Positions 1 to 8,318 of a DNA stretch of 10,329 bases are shown here, in pieces (position 1 is the first letter of the stretch; the number at the start of each line of letters is the position of its first letter). The stretch is taken from positions 1-10,329 of the forward strand of contig JALLAP010000805.1 in NCBI GenBank assembly GCA_036939355.1. Reading direction: 5' to 3'. The stretch is from Thalassiosira profunda (Eukaryota > Bacillariophyta > Thalassiosirophyceae > Thalassiosirales > Thalassiosiraceae). Made by a program: the position numbers and the translations under genes. Under the pieces are notes generated by a model. The model was given only the letters and a program-made list of their open reading frames with translations, searched no databases and was not told where the DNA came from.

Positions 1-1627
1 AGTCGGGATGCGACTGCAATACGCTCAAAATGGTCTCCTCGAGGCTGAGGTTGTTGGACGAGGTCACCTCGCGCTTTTTGGCTTTCTTTCGTCGGCGCGA
101 CGAGGACGACGCGTCCAGCAATGGAGGCGTCTCCTCCTGCGTTTCCTCCTGCGTTTCCTCCTGCTGATCTGGCAACGAATTGGTGGGGAAGGCCCCCTCC
201 GGGAACGCCGCCGCGGGGAAAGCTGCCTCCTCCGCCTCCCGATGGAAGGACGCGACCTCCCCGTCGTTGGCGCAGGCTAAAAAGTCTCCTTTGGATTCGA
301 GCGCGTCCCATTCCTCGTCGTCGGCAAAGGCCAGCGGCCGCCGCCGCAGCGGCGGCGTCGGGGGTCCCCTGCGGCTGCCCTCCTCCCTCGACGGCGCCGA
401 CGACAGCGAGTCCGCCAGACTCAATTTGGGATTGCTCCCCAATGCCGTCTCGTCCCAATCCACTAGAGGCGCGGGCACGGGGGGCGTGTCCCCCCGTCCC
501 TGCAGACCCTGCGTGTTGTCCGCGAACCCCTTGCCAATGTCGAAAAACACCTTGCCTCCATTTTCGTCGTGGTCGGTCGAGCTTTCGAGGCTGGCCAATG
601 TCGTTTCCCCCGTGAGATTGATGTCCAGGTCGGCGAGGTTTTCGTCGAAGGTCGCGCCCCAGTCGTCCCCCAGCGACAATGGCGAGATCAGCGGCAGGCC
701 ATCGTTGTTGGAAGCAAAATTGGGGACGTTGGGCGGGGTCACGGACCGGGGCGCCCGCTCCCCCAGCTGCGCCAATACGTCCTCCTTGGCTCCCTCTCCC
801 TCTTCCGCGTACGATGCCCGTGGGGACACCCTCGGGCTGACTCTGGGACTGGGATTCCACGTCCCCGCATCGGCCCACCCCTCCGTCAGTCCGCTCTGAA
901 TGCTCACCGCGTCCGCCGCCCCAATTTTGAGCACCCCCAAAATATCATCCTTTCTCTTAGCCTTGCCCCCCGAGGCCGATCGGTGCAATCGGCCCCGGGC
1001 GACTTCCCCGTTCCCCCCCTCGGCTTTCATGCTTCGCACGAGCTCCTGCCACAGTTCCTCCTTGGCCCGGGGGTCGGACGTCCCCTGTATTTGGAGGAAG
1101 TTGTCCATGGCCCTCTGCTGGTGGGACGTGAGTTCCCCGGCGTGGCTGGAGGCCACGGACCCGCCGGACGAGGAGCTGCGCCTGTGCCGTTTGTCTGTGG
1201 GGTTTGCTTTGCCGTCGCTGTGGCTGCGCTGAAAATTCTTGAGGCTCGGCTTCGGGGTGTTCTTTAGAGACGCCGCGGAGAGCGAGCTCATCTCCGATGG
1301 CTGTCGCCCGGGGCTCCCAAATTCTCGGATATAATTCTGCATCTCCTCCTGCTGCTCTTGCAATAACTGGTGGGTGGCATCCCGCGCTACTGCGAGGGGG
1401 TGCACCTCGTCGTCCCCCCGGGCGCTGATTTGGACGTGGGTGGGGGTCGCGAGGCGGGGCATTCCCCCGCTGCCGCTGCCGTGGGATGTGGCAGAGGCGA
1501 AGAGGGGCTGCGCCGCCCGCGGCGGCGGCGTGAGCCGGCGCGGCTGGGGAGGAAATTGCCGGACGCCGTCGTCGCCGTCCCCGAGGGCGAACATGGGCGA
1601 CGGCGCCCGGGGGTTGATGGCCTGCAT
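1..1627 (-). CDS. Unrecognised disordered, probably nuclear protein (N-terminal 542 codons; C-terminus beyond window)
   Basis: The minus-strand frame beginning at the ATG at 1627 stays open for 542 codons to the left edge, with no stop in the window. Such length in GC-rich DNA and the amino-acid make-up argue that this is the coding frame, rather than the plus-strand frames or the minus-strand frame that starts at 1907. I recognise no family. The protein is rich in Ser, Pro, Gly, Asp and Glu and nearly free of Cys. Visible elements, in order: a Gln/Glu helix-like stretch (LLQEQQEEMQNYIREFG), a basic Ser-rich patch (KRHRRSSSSGG), a possible helix (EELWQELVRSMK), SPRVSPRVSPR repeats, several acidic segments, a QEET triplet at residues 489-500, and a bipartite-type basic cluster RRRKKAKKR at 511-519 that looks like a nuclear localisation signal. 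A regulatory or scaffold role in the nucleus is inference only. The true start may be upstream: the frame is open back to a TGA at 1826-1828, and an ATG at 1907 in another frame could join through an intron that I cannot place. Confidence 0.7.
   Translation of the reverse strand, partial: MQAINPRAPSPMFALGDGDDGVRQFPPQPRRLTPPPRAAQPLFASATSHGSGSGGMPRLATPTHVQISARGDDEVHPLAVARDATHQLLQEQQEEMQNYIREFGSPGRQPSEMSSLSAASLKNTPKPSLKNFQRSHSDGKANPTDKRHRRSSSSGGSVASSHAGELTSHQQRAMDNFLQIQGTSDPRAKEELWQELVRSMKAEGGNGEVARGRLHRSASGGKAKRKDDILGVLKIGAADAVSIQSGLTEGWADAGTWNPSPRVSPRVSPRASYAEEGEGAKEDVLAQLGERAPRSVTPPNVPNFASNNDGLPLISPLSLGDDWGATFDENLADLDINLTGETTLASLESSTDHDENGGKVFFDIGKGFADNTQGLQGRGDTPPVPAPLVDWDETALGSNPKLSLADSLSSAPSREEGSRRGPPTPPLRRRPLAFADDEEWDALESKGDFLACANDGEVASFHREAEEAAFPAAAFPEGAFPTNSLPDQQEETQEETQEETPPLLDASSSSRRRKKAKKREVTSSNNLSLEETILSVLQSHPD
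132..164 (-). repeat. 12-bp coding tandem repeat (QEET units)
   Basis: The plus strand reads TCCTCCTGCGTT at 132-143 and 144-155, then a partial third unit at 156-164. On the minus strand this encodes repeated Gln-Glu-Glu-Thr in the disordered protein. The repeat keeps frame, so copy number could vary between strains without breaking the gene. Confidence 0.8.
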
Positions 1628-1907
1628 GTTGGCTTCTGTCGGGATGCGCAATTGAAGTGGGCGATGGGGGGAGTTGCAATTTTTGCAGTTGCTGTACGCG
1701 AGGTGCACAAGATGTGCGCACGTGTCGTTGGCGCCAGAGACGCTGAGCTCCGATCGGCGCCTGCCCTGCGCCTCGCCGCTGCGGACGCCTCCGTCGCGTG
1801 GGCGTCGTCTGCTGGCCGCCGCTGTTCACCCCCGGAGGTGAGGTCGCCGGGCCTTGCTTTGCCTTTGGCTTGCTCTTGCTCTCGAGTTGGCGGCAGTTGA
1901 GCGCCAT
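1628..1907 (-). other. Uncertain 5' region of the left gene
   Basis: This stretch lies just upstream of the first in-frame ATG of the left gene. The coding frame stays open back to a TGA at 1826-1828 and would encode a short Cys/His-containing segment (CAHLVHLAYSNCKNCNSP). A different minus-strand frame starts with an ATG at 1907 and stays open through this region. Several GT and AG dinucleotides could define an intron that joins the two frames, but none stands out. The choice is open between 5' UTR, an extra exon plus intron, or a longer N-terminus. Confidence 0.4.
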
Positions 1908-2170
1908 TGGCTCATTTGAACCGGTTTGAACGGAATGTGGGTGCCGCTTGTCGTATCTGTACTAGATCCTCCGTACGTAGATCCGGAGTGTCTTCTTACC
2001 TCTACTACAATAACAAAGCTCTGGAGCCGTGCGGAGACTCCATTTGCTCTGCGCCTCCGGCGCCGCCGGAGTCACTTGCCGACCGTGTGGCGTGCCAGAC
2101 CGACTCAATTGTAGCTCTTTTTAGATTAGTGTATGCAAGATGAACGGTACCTATCGATTGTAGCCTCTGG
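1908..2170. other. Spacer between cyclase 3' end and the left gene
   Basis: The 263 bases hold the presumed 3' UTR of the minus-strand cyclase and the presumed promoter of the left gene, both read leftward. No AATAAA polyadenylation hexamer was seen on the minus strand. A CCAAT-like GCCAATGG overlaps the ATG at 1907. The only strong structure is a short GC-rich inverted repeat at 2055-2071. No convincing coding frame was found. Confidence 0.5.
2055..2071. repeat. Short GC-rich inverted repeat (possible hairpin)
   Basis: CTCCGGC at 2055-2061 and GCCGGAG at 2065-2071 are perfect reverse complements around a 3-base loop. It lies about 100 bases past the cyclase stop codon, so it could form a hairpin in that 3' UTR. 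A function is not shown. Confidence 0.45.
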
Positions 2171-5100
2171 CTACTCTGCTATGCTGCTCAAATCCAGCCC
2201 CAGCTCTTTCTCGTATTCCTTCATCGCGCCAAGCCTCCGCCTGGCGTACATGTTGGCGTACGGCAGGCTCGCCGTGATATCTACAGACGCTTCCATCAGT
2301 CCTGTTGCTTTTCGCAACAGCCGATTTCTGTTCTCGAGGCATTCTCGCCTCTTCGCCAAGCTGAAACAGATCTCGGCGGTCACAGCCTTTGGGTTGGCCG
2401 AAAACGAGGCCCAGACTTTATCACCCGGCGTCAGCTTTTGCTCGAAGTTCTTCTCGTCGAATGCCCAAGCCACGAGCTCGTCAAGGTTGTCCATCTCTTG
2501 ATCCTCTTTCGCGTGTAGATCCAGCATCGTGAGAAGTGGCCTGAACAAGGCCTTTGATGGTGTGCTTCCGCCGGGGCCGAAATGCTCGTAAAAGGCGTCG
2601 ACCACTCGCTCCTGAAACAGATCGCGTGCCTTCCAGGCGAGCCCATTCTCATCCAGGAAAATGACAATCGCGTAGACGAGGCAGAACATGTTGTGGATGT
2701 TCTTGGGGTCGCTCTTGGGCACAATTTCTTCCACGATGTAGTCACAAGTATCCAGAGCAGTCTGGGTTTTGCCCAGCGCATTGTGGAAATTGACGCTGTG
2801 GGCAAAAGCCTGGGCAACCCTGTCGCTCGCATAGACTTTGCAAATCGCTGCGTGCTGAGTGTCGATGTCGTAGATGGCTTTTATTCGCTCCACAACCTCG
2901 AGGGCTTTCTCAAAGTTGCCCAGCCGGCCCAGAGTCTCTGCCTCCATAGCCAACGCCCGACCGTAATGCACAGGATCTCCGTTGAGGCGGGCCTGCTCCA
3001 CAAACTTGGCGCACAAGTCCTTCTCGTCCAAGCTAGTAGCGCCCATCTTCAGAACGGCGAACAGGCCACTGAAGATCGGGAAAGACGCAGTTCGGTCGAA
3101 CTCGTTATCGAATGCACAAGGTGTGTTGTTCAGTATCTGAGTTTTCCAGAAGTGAGGTGAGGAGCATCAGGAGTGAGACAGAAGAAGTGAGTCAAAACGA
3201 GACTGTCAGCAAAGTAGAGGACAGACAAGAGGAAAATGCACTTACATCCAATGCGCTCTGGTAGGCTGCAGCACCGTTGGCTCGCTGAATCAGTGTTGTG
3301 TAGGCTTTCCCCTTGGCAATGTTTAGCTTGATCAGATACTCCAGCTCCGGTGGACTGATCGCATCCAGAACCTCGGCGCTAATGCCTCCGTGGCAGCTCA
3401 CATCAAGGTCACCAGTCATTTCTTTCAGAATGTCGAGGGCGTCATCAAAGTACAGTATTGCCTGCGAGTTCAAGCCAATCAACATGAGCTGCCCTCCGGC
3501 ATTTAGAGCGATGGTCGCGGCCTTCACAAAGTTGCCGCACGACTTCCAGTGCTGCAAGACCCGGCTTTGTTTCTCGAAATCATCGTGAGCCGATGCCTCG
3601 TCGCCCAGCTCTCTCTCCAACGACACGGCGACGTGCTCGTGCATTTCTCGCTTCCTCTCGTCCAGCATCAGGTTCAGGATGCTTGACTTCCATGAATCGT
3701 GTGTGAACCGAAGGCGGCGATTCTCCGTATAAAACGGGTGCGCCTTTCGCCCCTTCAACGAGATGTTGACGTTGCCCAGAGTGTGGCAAAGATTGTCCTC
3801 GTCGTCCATCAGATCGTCTCCGTCATCCTCTTCGCCAAAAACGAACGACTGCTCAATGATCCCCTCCTCAGCGGCGACATCGAACGATGATCGAAGCGAC
3901 TCTGCAGCCTCGAGTCGTCTCGAACCGTCCACTCCAAGCATTTGCTCATACGCCAACGCGGCATCCAACAGATCAAATTCAGTTCCCAGAACTGCCGAAA
4001 GATGCAGCACTGTTCGGACGGTCGCGTCAAGGGCGTCTAACCGGTACACAAGCAGTTCATTGACGGAACCAAAACCAAGCTTGTTGTCGCTGCCAGCGGA
4101 CGTCTTCATCCCGATTCGGCCATTCTCCATTCTGTATGTCAGCTGGTTCCGTTTGATGGATTCGAGAACGTAGCTCAAGTAATGAGGCATCCCTCCCGAC
4201 GTGGTGAAGACGTTGTGACTGAAGCTGTGGTCGATTTCCTCCACCCCAAACTCGAGAGTGGTGGCAATCATCTCTTGGACCTCCGATTCTTTGAAGGGAG
4301 AAAGGCTCAATTCCGAGTACCTCCCCTCCTTTTCAAAGCGACCGTGAAGGTCCGACCAAAACTGCCGGTCCACGCTCAACAGATTCGAAGAGGGCGGGCG
4401 AGAGCCACACACAGTCAACACATTCGTCCCACGCTCAAAAATAGCTTGCACGACCTTCCAAGACATTGCATCCATCCACTGCACGTCGTCGAGAGCGAGG
4501 AGAACCAGGCTAGCGTGCTTGGTGCACCGAACGAACGCGTCTGCCATGAAATCGACAATCGCCTGCAAGTTCGGAGGCTTCGCTTTGGCATTCGAGGGAT
4601 TTGGATTCTTCTCGCGGAGGCCCAGCAATCTCCTTCCGACCACTTCTGCAAACTCGGGCGGGGCGTTGAGCTCTTGGCAGACGTATCGAAACCTCGTCGC
4701 ATCGGTGCTCATGGTGCTGTCTTTGGTCGACTCCGAGTTCAGCGACAAATTGTCCCACTGCCCGCTGACAGAGAAATCGCCCGAAGGGACAGACGACCCC
4801 TGCGATGCCTCGTCCTCCTGCCGCACTTGCGTCAGTACGTCTTTGAAGATCGAGCGGAACAGGCTGAATGGGACCCTCGAGTCGCCATCGCGGCTGACAT
4901 TTCGTGTAACGAACGCCCGCTTGTTCATCTTCTTCATCATCGACCGGACATGCGCCGTGGCCTGCACCATCAGAGTGCTCTTTCCTGTTCCAGACATGGC
5001 CGAGATGAACAGCATCCGAGAGGCGGTGCCATGAGAGGCCATGTCCTTTGCCAATTGCATGATCTCTTTGATTTCGCTCTCCCTCCCGACGAAGTTCCTC

Positions 5101-7456
5101 TTCACCTGTCCCCACNTCCTTTGCCAATTGCATGATCTCTTTGATTTCGCTCTCCCTCCCGACGAAGTTCCTCTTCACCTGTCCCCACTGATTCTCCGCT
5201 GCGTTTCGGATGGGCTCAAATATGGGCACGGGTTCGTCGTAGCCTTTGGCGTCGACAGCAGGAATGGGCTTGAAGAATAACTTGCTCGTGAGGAGGCGCA
5301 CATTCTTGTCCACCAATATGCCAGGATTGTCCTCCGATCCCATCAGCCGCGCCGAAAGGTTGACGGACGGGCCCAGGACGGCAAACTCGTGGCGCTCCAA
5401 TCCGCCCACGACCCCGCAGTACACTTTGCCAAAGGTTCCCGCGAGCTTGGACTTCACCCCCAGCTCCTCCTCCAACGCCTTGTGGATCGCCAGCGAAAAT
5501 GGAACGGCACGCTGTGCGATCATGTTGGGAAACGTGCTCCCTCGCAGACCAAAGGTGCAGATCAGCACCAGCCCCTTGTCGTCGAGGATGAACTGCCTTA
5601 AATGGCCTTGCACGCTGTCCACTTCCCGCGTCGTCACGTTCATGATGTCGTTCAACAGCTTGAACAGCCTCTGGTCCTTCTCTTCGTCTCCTGTCAACCT
5701 GTAATCGATCAGAGGCGTGATGAAGCACGTGTAGACATTCCTCAGCTCGGCTTCCGCAAGGTGCCGTTCTTGGTCGGATTNTCAGAGGCGTGATGAAGCA
5801 CGTGTAGACATTCCTCAGCTCGGCTTCCGCAAGGTGCCGTTCTTGGTCGGATTCTCGCCTCATGGGCGCAGTGCGTTCGTTCTCGTCGTTCACAATCACT
5901 GGATGCACGTACAGCGACACCATTTTCTTCAACCACCGCAGTTCGATGGTATCCAGATCGTCGCAGCAGCCGAGTATGTCCGCTGTCTCGTTCGGCCGCG
6001 CCCAAAGAGACGCTCTTCGTCTTCTCGCGCTGAAAAAGTTGTCGTTGCGATCCGCAATCTGCACTGGTCGACCGCTGGCCACGGCCTCCTCCCAGTCTCC
6101 ACGCAGGCTCCCCGATTTGACCAGCTGCTGCACGGCCTCTGGCGATGCGTATACCTCCCCATGACTCGCGGCGGATTCTGCTTTGGCCACCTGCTCGATT
6201 GGATCTCCCAAAATCAGGTATTCTCGGCGCGAAAAGTCGTCCCCCACGTGAATGCCCACAATGTGTCCCGCGCCCAGCCCGCACTTGACGTTGAGGGTGG
6301 CACCATCTGGACCTGCTGCCGTCGCAGAAAAGCTCGAGCGACGTCTTCTCACTGGTGGCTCCCCCCTACCCTCGCCCTCTTCCGACGAGTGCGACACGTG
6401 AGAGATTTCTGACGACCGCCGCGACAGGATCGACGTCCGCCGGGACGAGGCGGTGAACCCGATGGGCTTGGACACAACCGCGTAGTCCGAGCAGTTGGCC
6501 ACGATGGACGCGGCGCACTTGGCCGCCATAGCTACGCAGTGGGCCAAGTTGTGCTTCGATTCGGTTCGGGACACCTTCCACTCGGCGAAGATTGCGTCCC
6601 CAGCAAATTTGAGGATGTCCCCTCCGCACGCGGTGACCTCGTTGACGATCATTTGGAAGTAGGAGTTGATGGCGTTCGAAAGGCTCTCGACGTCCAGCAT
6701 GACCGAGATTTTGGTGAAGCCCGAGATGTCCACGAAGAGGAGGGCGCTGTGATGATTCTTCGTGAGGGGGAGAAGATTGTCGGCGCTCAGGGGCAGCAGG
6801 CCGGTCCCGTCCTTCGGAGTAGTGTCCTCCTGGTTGTTGAGCAGGGCCCCCCACGATCGATTCGACGTGTCCATCCCCTCCTCCTCCTCTTTGCTCCCCT
6901 CCCCTTGCTCGCCGCACTCCGTCCTCTGACTGTTGCGCAGCTCCTCTTCCTCCTTCTGGCTTTTCTGTAGCTCCTTCGCCTTCCGCTTACGAGCTTTCAA
7001 TATGATCTTGAACAGAGATTTGATCACGCACCCGGGCACGTGGTGGCTCAGCCACGTGACGCTCTGGATGAGGTTGGATCGGTCCACCAACGAGGAAGTG
7101 ACGGCACTCGCGTGCTTGTTCATCAATTTTGCAATCATCTCGGCCTTGTCGTCCTCGTACTCCCCCGGGGGATAGGTGGGGGCCGACGATTTCATGATGG
7201 ATGATGTGAGATATCTAGGGATGCCGTTCTCGTCGTAACTGACATCGGATACGTCCGACCCCCCGAACTCGCTGCTGATCATGCTCGAGGAAAACTCCGA
7301 CGACGAGTCATCGTAGCTGTCGCTGTCCGAGTGGCTGTGATGGCTGCGATTGCTCCCATCAATTGGCACCGTCGATAATGTCCTTGCCGTCACCTCGATG
7401 CTCTGCGGTTTGTCGCATTTCCCCTCGCCGCGAGGGGCGGCCTTTTGGTGTTCCAT
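2171..7456 (-). CDS. Soluble adenylyl cyclase (sAC/ADCY10-like): C1 + C2 cyclase domains, STAND-type ATPase, TPR-like C-terminus
   Basis: This enzyme should convert ATP to cAMP in the cytosol; no signal peptide or membrane segment is seen. Coding parts are 7456-5782, 5708-5117, 5043-3246 and 3136-2171, with each 72-bp seam duplication counted once and a 109-bp intron removed: 5,031 bases, 1,676 residues, close to human sAC (about 1,610). The ATG at 7456 sits in GCCATGG and matches the start of the paralog at 8604; an in-frame ATG at 7519 has no counterpart there. Residues 35-70 are Ser/Asp-rich and 150-195 is a charged, coiled-coil-like stretch. C1 covers about 235-450, with metal aspartates D243 (FVDISGFT) and D287 and lysine K283 (GGDILKFAGD). 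C2 covers about 590-730, with K603 and the N675/R679 pair (VNLSAR). The ATPase follows NFVGRE, with Walker A AMSGTGKS (771-778) and Walker B LLALDDVQWMD (to 947). The exon after the intron (1356-1676) has TPR-like helices (LGRLGNFEKALEVVERI). Odd points: Ala668 replaces the usual adenine-site Thr, and the first Walker A Gly is Ala. The family call is firm; bicarbonate control is unproven. Confidence 0.9.
3137..3245 (-). other. Spliceosomal intron (109 bp, phase 0) in the minus-strand cyclase
   Basis: Read on the minus strand, the donor GTAAGTGC begins at 3245 straight after the codon for Asp1355. The acceptor ends CTCAG at 3137, before the codons for Ile-Leu-Asn-Asn. A pyrimidine-rich stretch with CTCAC/TGACTCAC branch-point-like sequences precedes it. 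Splicing joins two otherwise separate frames in phase 0. Retention would shift the frame and add 17 codons before a TGA at 3192-3194. It is the only intron I need in this gene and lies between the ATPase part and the TPR-like part. Confidence 0.85.
5044..5188. repeat. Assembly seam 1: 72-bp exact direct duplication around a single N
   Basis: Positions 5044-5115 and 5117-5188 are identical over 72 bases, with one N at 5116 between them. The offset of 73 breaks the cyclase frame. Removing one copy plus the N restores the frame across the junction between C2 and the ATPase (NFVGRE region). This is what an unmerged overlap of two contig ends looks like. A real tandem duplication ending exactly at an ambiguous base is much less likely. 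Confidence 0.95.
5709..5853. repeat. Assembly seam 2: 72-bp exact direct duplication around a single N
   Basis: Positions 5709-5780 and 5782-5853 are identical over 72 bases, with one N at 5781. As at the first seam, the 73-base offset breaks the frame, and counting the 72 bases once rejoins the C1-C2 linker (FITPL then IDYRLTGDEE). The overlap length equals that of the other seam, which points to a fixed assembly parameter and not biology. Confidence 0.95.
5782..7456 (-). repeat. Left arm of a large inverted gene duplication
   Basis: This 1,675-base N-terminal part of the minus-strand cyclase is the reverse-complement homologue of 8604-10329 (1,726 bases; net 17 codons longer). Similarity starts at the start codon on both sides and runs to the right edge of the window. 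Differences cluster in the Ser-rich N-terminus and in the disordered insert within C1 (about residues 345-387). The C1 core is nearly unchanged, including a 125-base exact match (6648-6772 against 9273-9397). Confidence 0.9.
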
Positions 7457-7770
7457 GGCCACCTCTTTCCTCAACAGCGCCGCGGAGTTATTGCATGGGC
7501 TGCCCGGCGCGACCAGCATATCTGTTTGGCCGTTTCAATTTATTCATCATACCTAGAGGATACAGAATTGCAACTGTTTTGACCATCGCCTATGTATTGT
7601 GTGAAAAGAAGCCGGCGCCACAACAATTGCGCGGGAGTTGACTGGCACAAAGAGCTGCGCGTGAGTTGCAATTATTGCAGAGATATGCAGCAAGTAGCAC
7701 ACGGAGCTTGCCGCGCCTGCCCCTCCTCCTCCAACAAAGGTCGGAAAGAATTCACCACAACATCAACATA

Positions 7771-7791
7771 GATACACATCAGATGTGTCTC
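7771..7791. promoter_or_regulatory. Imperfect 21-bp dyad with ACACATC/GATGTGT arms
   Basis: ACACATC at 7774-7780 and GATGTGT at 7782-7788 are perfect reverse complements around one base. The symmetry extends to 7771-7791 with one mismatch per arm. It lies about 320 bases upstream of the minus-strand cyclase start and could bind a dimeric transcription factor. No factor is identified. Confidence 0.4.
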
Positions 7792-8066
7792 GTCCACCCC
7801 AGTCCTCCTTTTGCGGCGCAAAATCGAGGCCGCCGCGGCACGGGCAGCGATCTCACCTTGTGCACCCCGCAGCCGCTGTGGGCCGCCTCGGGCGTGGGCT
7901 GGGGAATGCGCGCGCGCTGTCTGCCGGCAAATGGCAAGGCAAAGGGGCGGCAAGCAAGGGCAAAGTCGCTCTGGTCGCGGGGGCGGAGGAGGTCACTAAC
8001 AGTCACATGTCTCATCGCGAAGTAAGTCAGCGAAGGAACTGAACGCAACTTCAACTCACGCATTCG

Positions 8067-8074
8067 TCACGTGA
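8067..8074. promoter_or_regulatory. Palindromic E-box TCACGTGA
   Basis: TCACGTGA is a perfect 8-bp palindrome with a CACGTG core, the classic target of bHLH or bZIP dimers in eukaryotes. A second CACGTG lies 31 bases further right. The site is about 610 bases from the left cyclase start and 530 from the right one, so it could serve either. Confidence 0.4.
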
Positions 8075-8098
8075 TAATACCTTCGCAGCTTCGCGTGA

Positions 8099-8104
8099 CA
8101 CGTG
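8099..8104. promoter_or_regulatory. G-box CACGTG
   Basis: CACGTG occurs in the context GACACGTGGACC, close to a plant/algal G-box (CACGTGG). It pairs with the TCACGTGA at 8067-8074. A hexamer alone is weak evidence; the close pairing in a non-coding stretch is the reason for listing it. Confidence 0.35.
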
Positions 8105-8301
8105 GACCCGCCCCTTATTAATTCTCGTCCGCCCGACCGCCCCCGCCCGCCATTCCTCAGCCTCGACGGCCTTGCCATGTGCCCCCGGTAGCGGCAGGCG
8201 GTCCGCCTGGCCCATCAACGAGCGGAGATGCGCGGCGCGCAAGGTGAGGACAATTTTCGTGGCCGCGGCGGCCTCGATTTTGGGTCGAAGCTAAGTATGC
8301 G

Positions 8302-8318
8302 TGACACATGATGTGTCA
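8302..8318. promoter_or_regulatory. Perfect 17-bp dyad TGACACATGATGTGTCA
   Basis: Two 8-base arms, TGACACAT and ATGTGTCA, are exact reverse complements around a central G. The site is about 290 bases upstream of the plus-strand cyclase start and shares the ACACAT/ATGTGT core with the dyad at 7771-7791. It is a plausible dimeric transcription-factor site; its factor is unknown. Confidence 0.5.

Noticed and set aside
180..899. Long plus-strand open frame (239 codons), with others at 121-615 and 569-1267, opposite the left gene
   Set aside because: All overlap the longer 542-codon minus-strand frame, have biased compositions expected from the reverse of Ser/Asp/Glu-rich codons, and show no domain. 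They are antisense shadows.
957..1907. Minus-strand 316-codon frame starting at 1907 as the left gene
   Set aside because: It is Arg/Pro/Gln/Ala-rich, typical of an out-of-frame reading of GC-rich DNA, and stops at 957. The frame from 1627 stays open to the window edge with more natural protein segments. Its first part might still be an upstream exon.
5044..5188. Real short tandem duplication or mobile-element target site
   Set aside because: A biological duplication would not end exactly at an N on both sides, and a second unrelated site has the same 72-bp length. An assembly seam explains both.
2171..7456. Cyclase read as a frameshifted pseudogene or as three separate genes
   Set aside because: Both frame breaks coincide exactly with a single N flanked by identical 72-bp sequences. 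Counting each overlap once gives an intact frame with all domains in the expected order.
7519..7519. Upstream in-frame ATG at 7519 as the cyclase start
   Set aside because: The paralog has no matching sequence upstream of its ATG at 8604, and homology begins at the ATG at 7456, which has the better GCCATGG context.
7666..8063. Possible small genes in the divergent intergenic region (frames of 85-119 codons on both strands)
   Set aside because: Several overlapping frames of similar length on both strands in GC-rich DNA, no recognisable domain, no strong start context. I see nothing that favours one of them.
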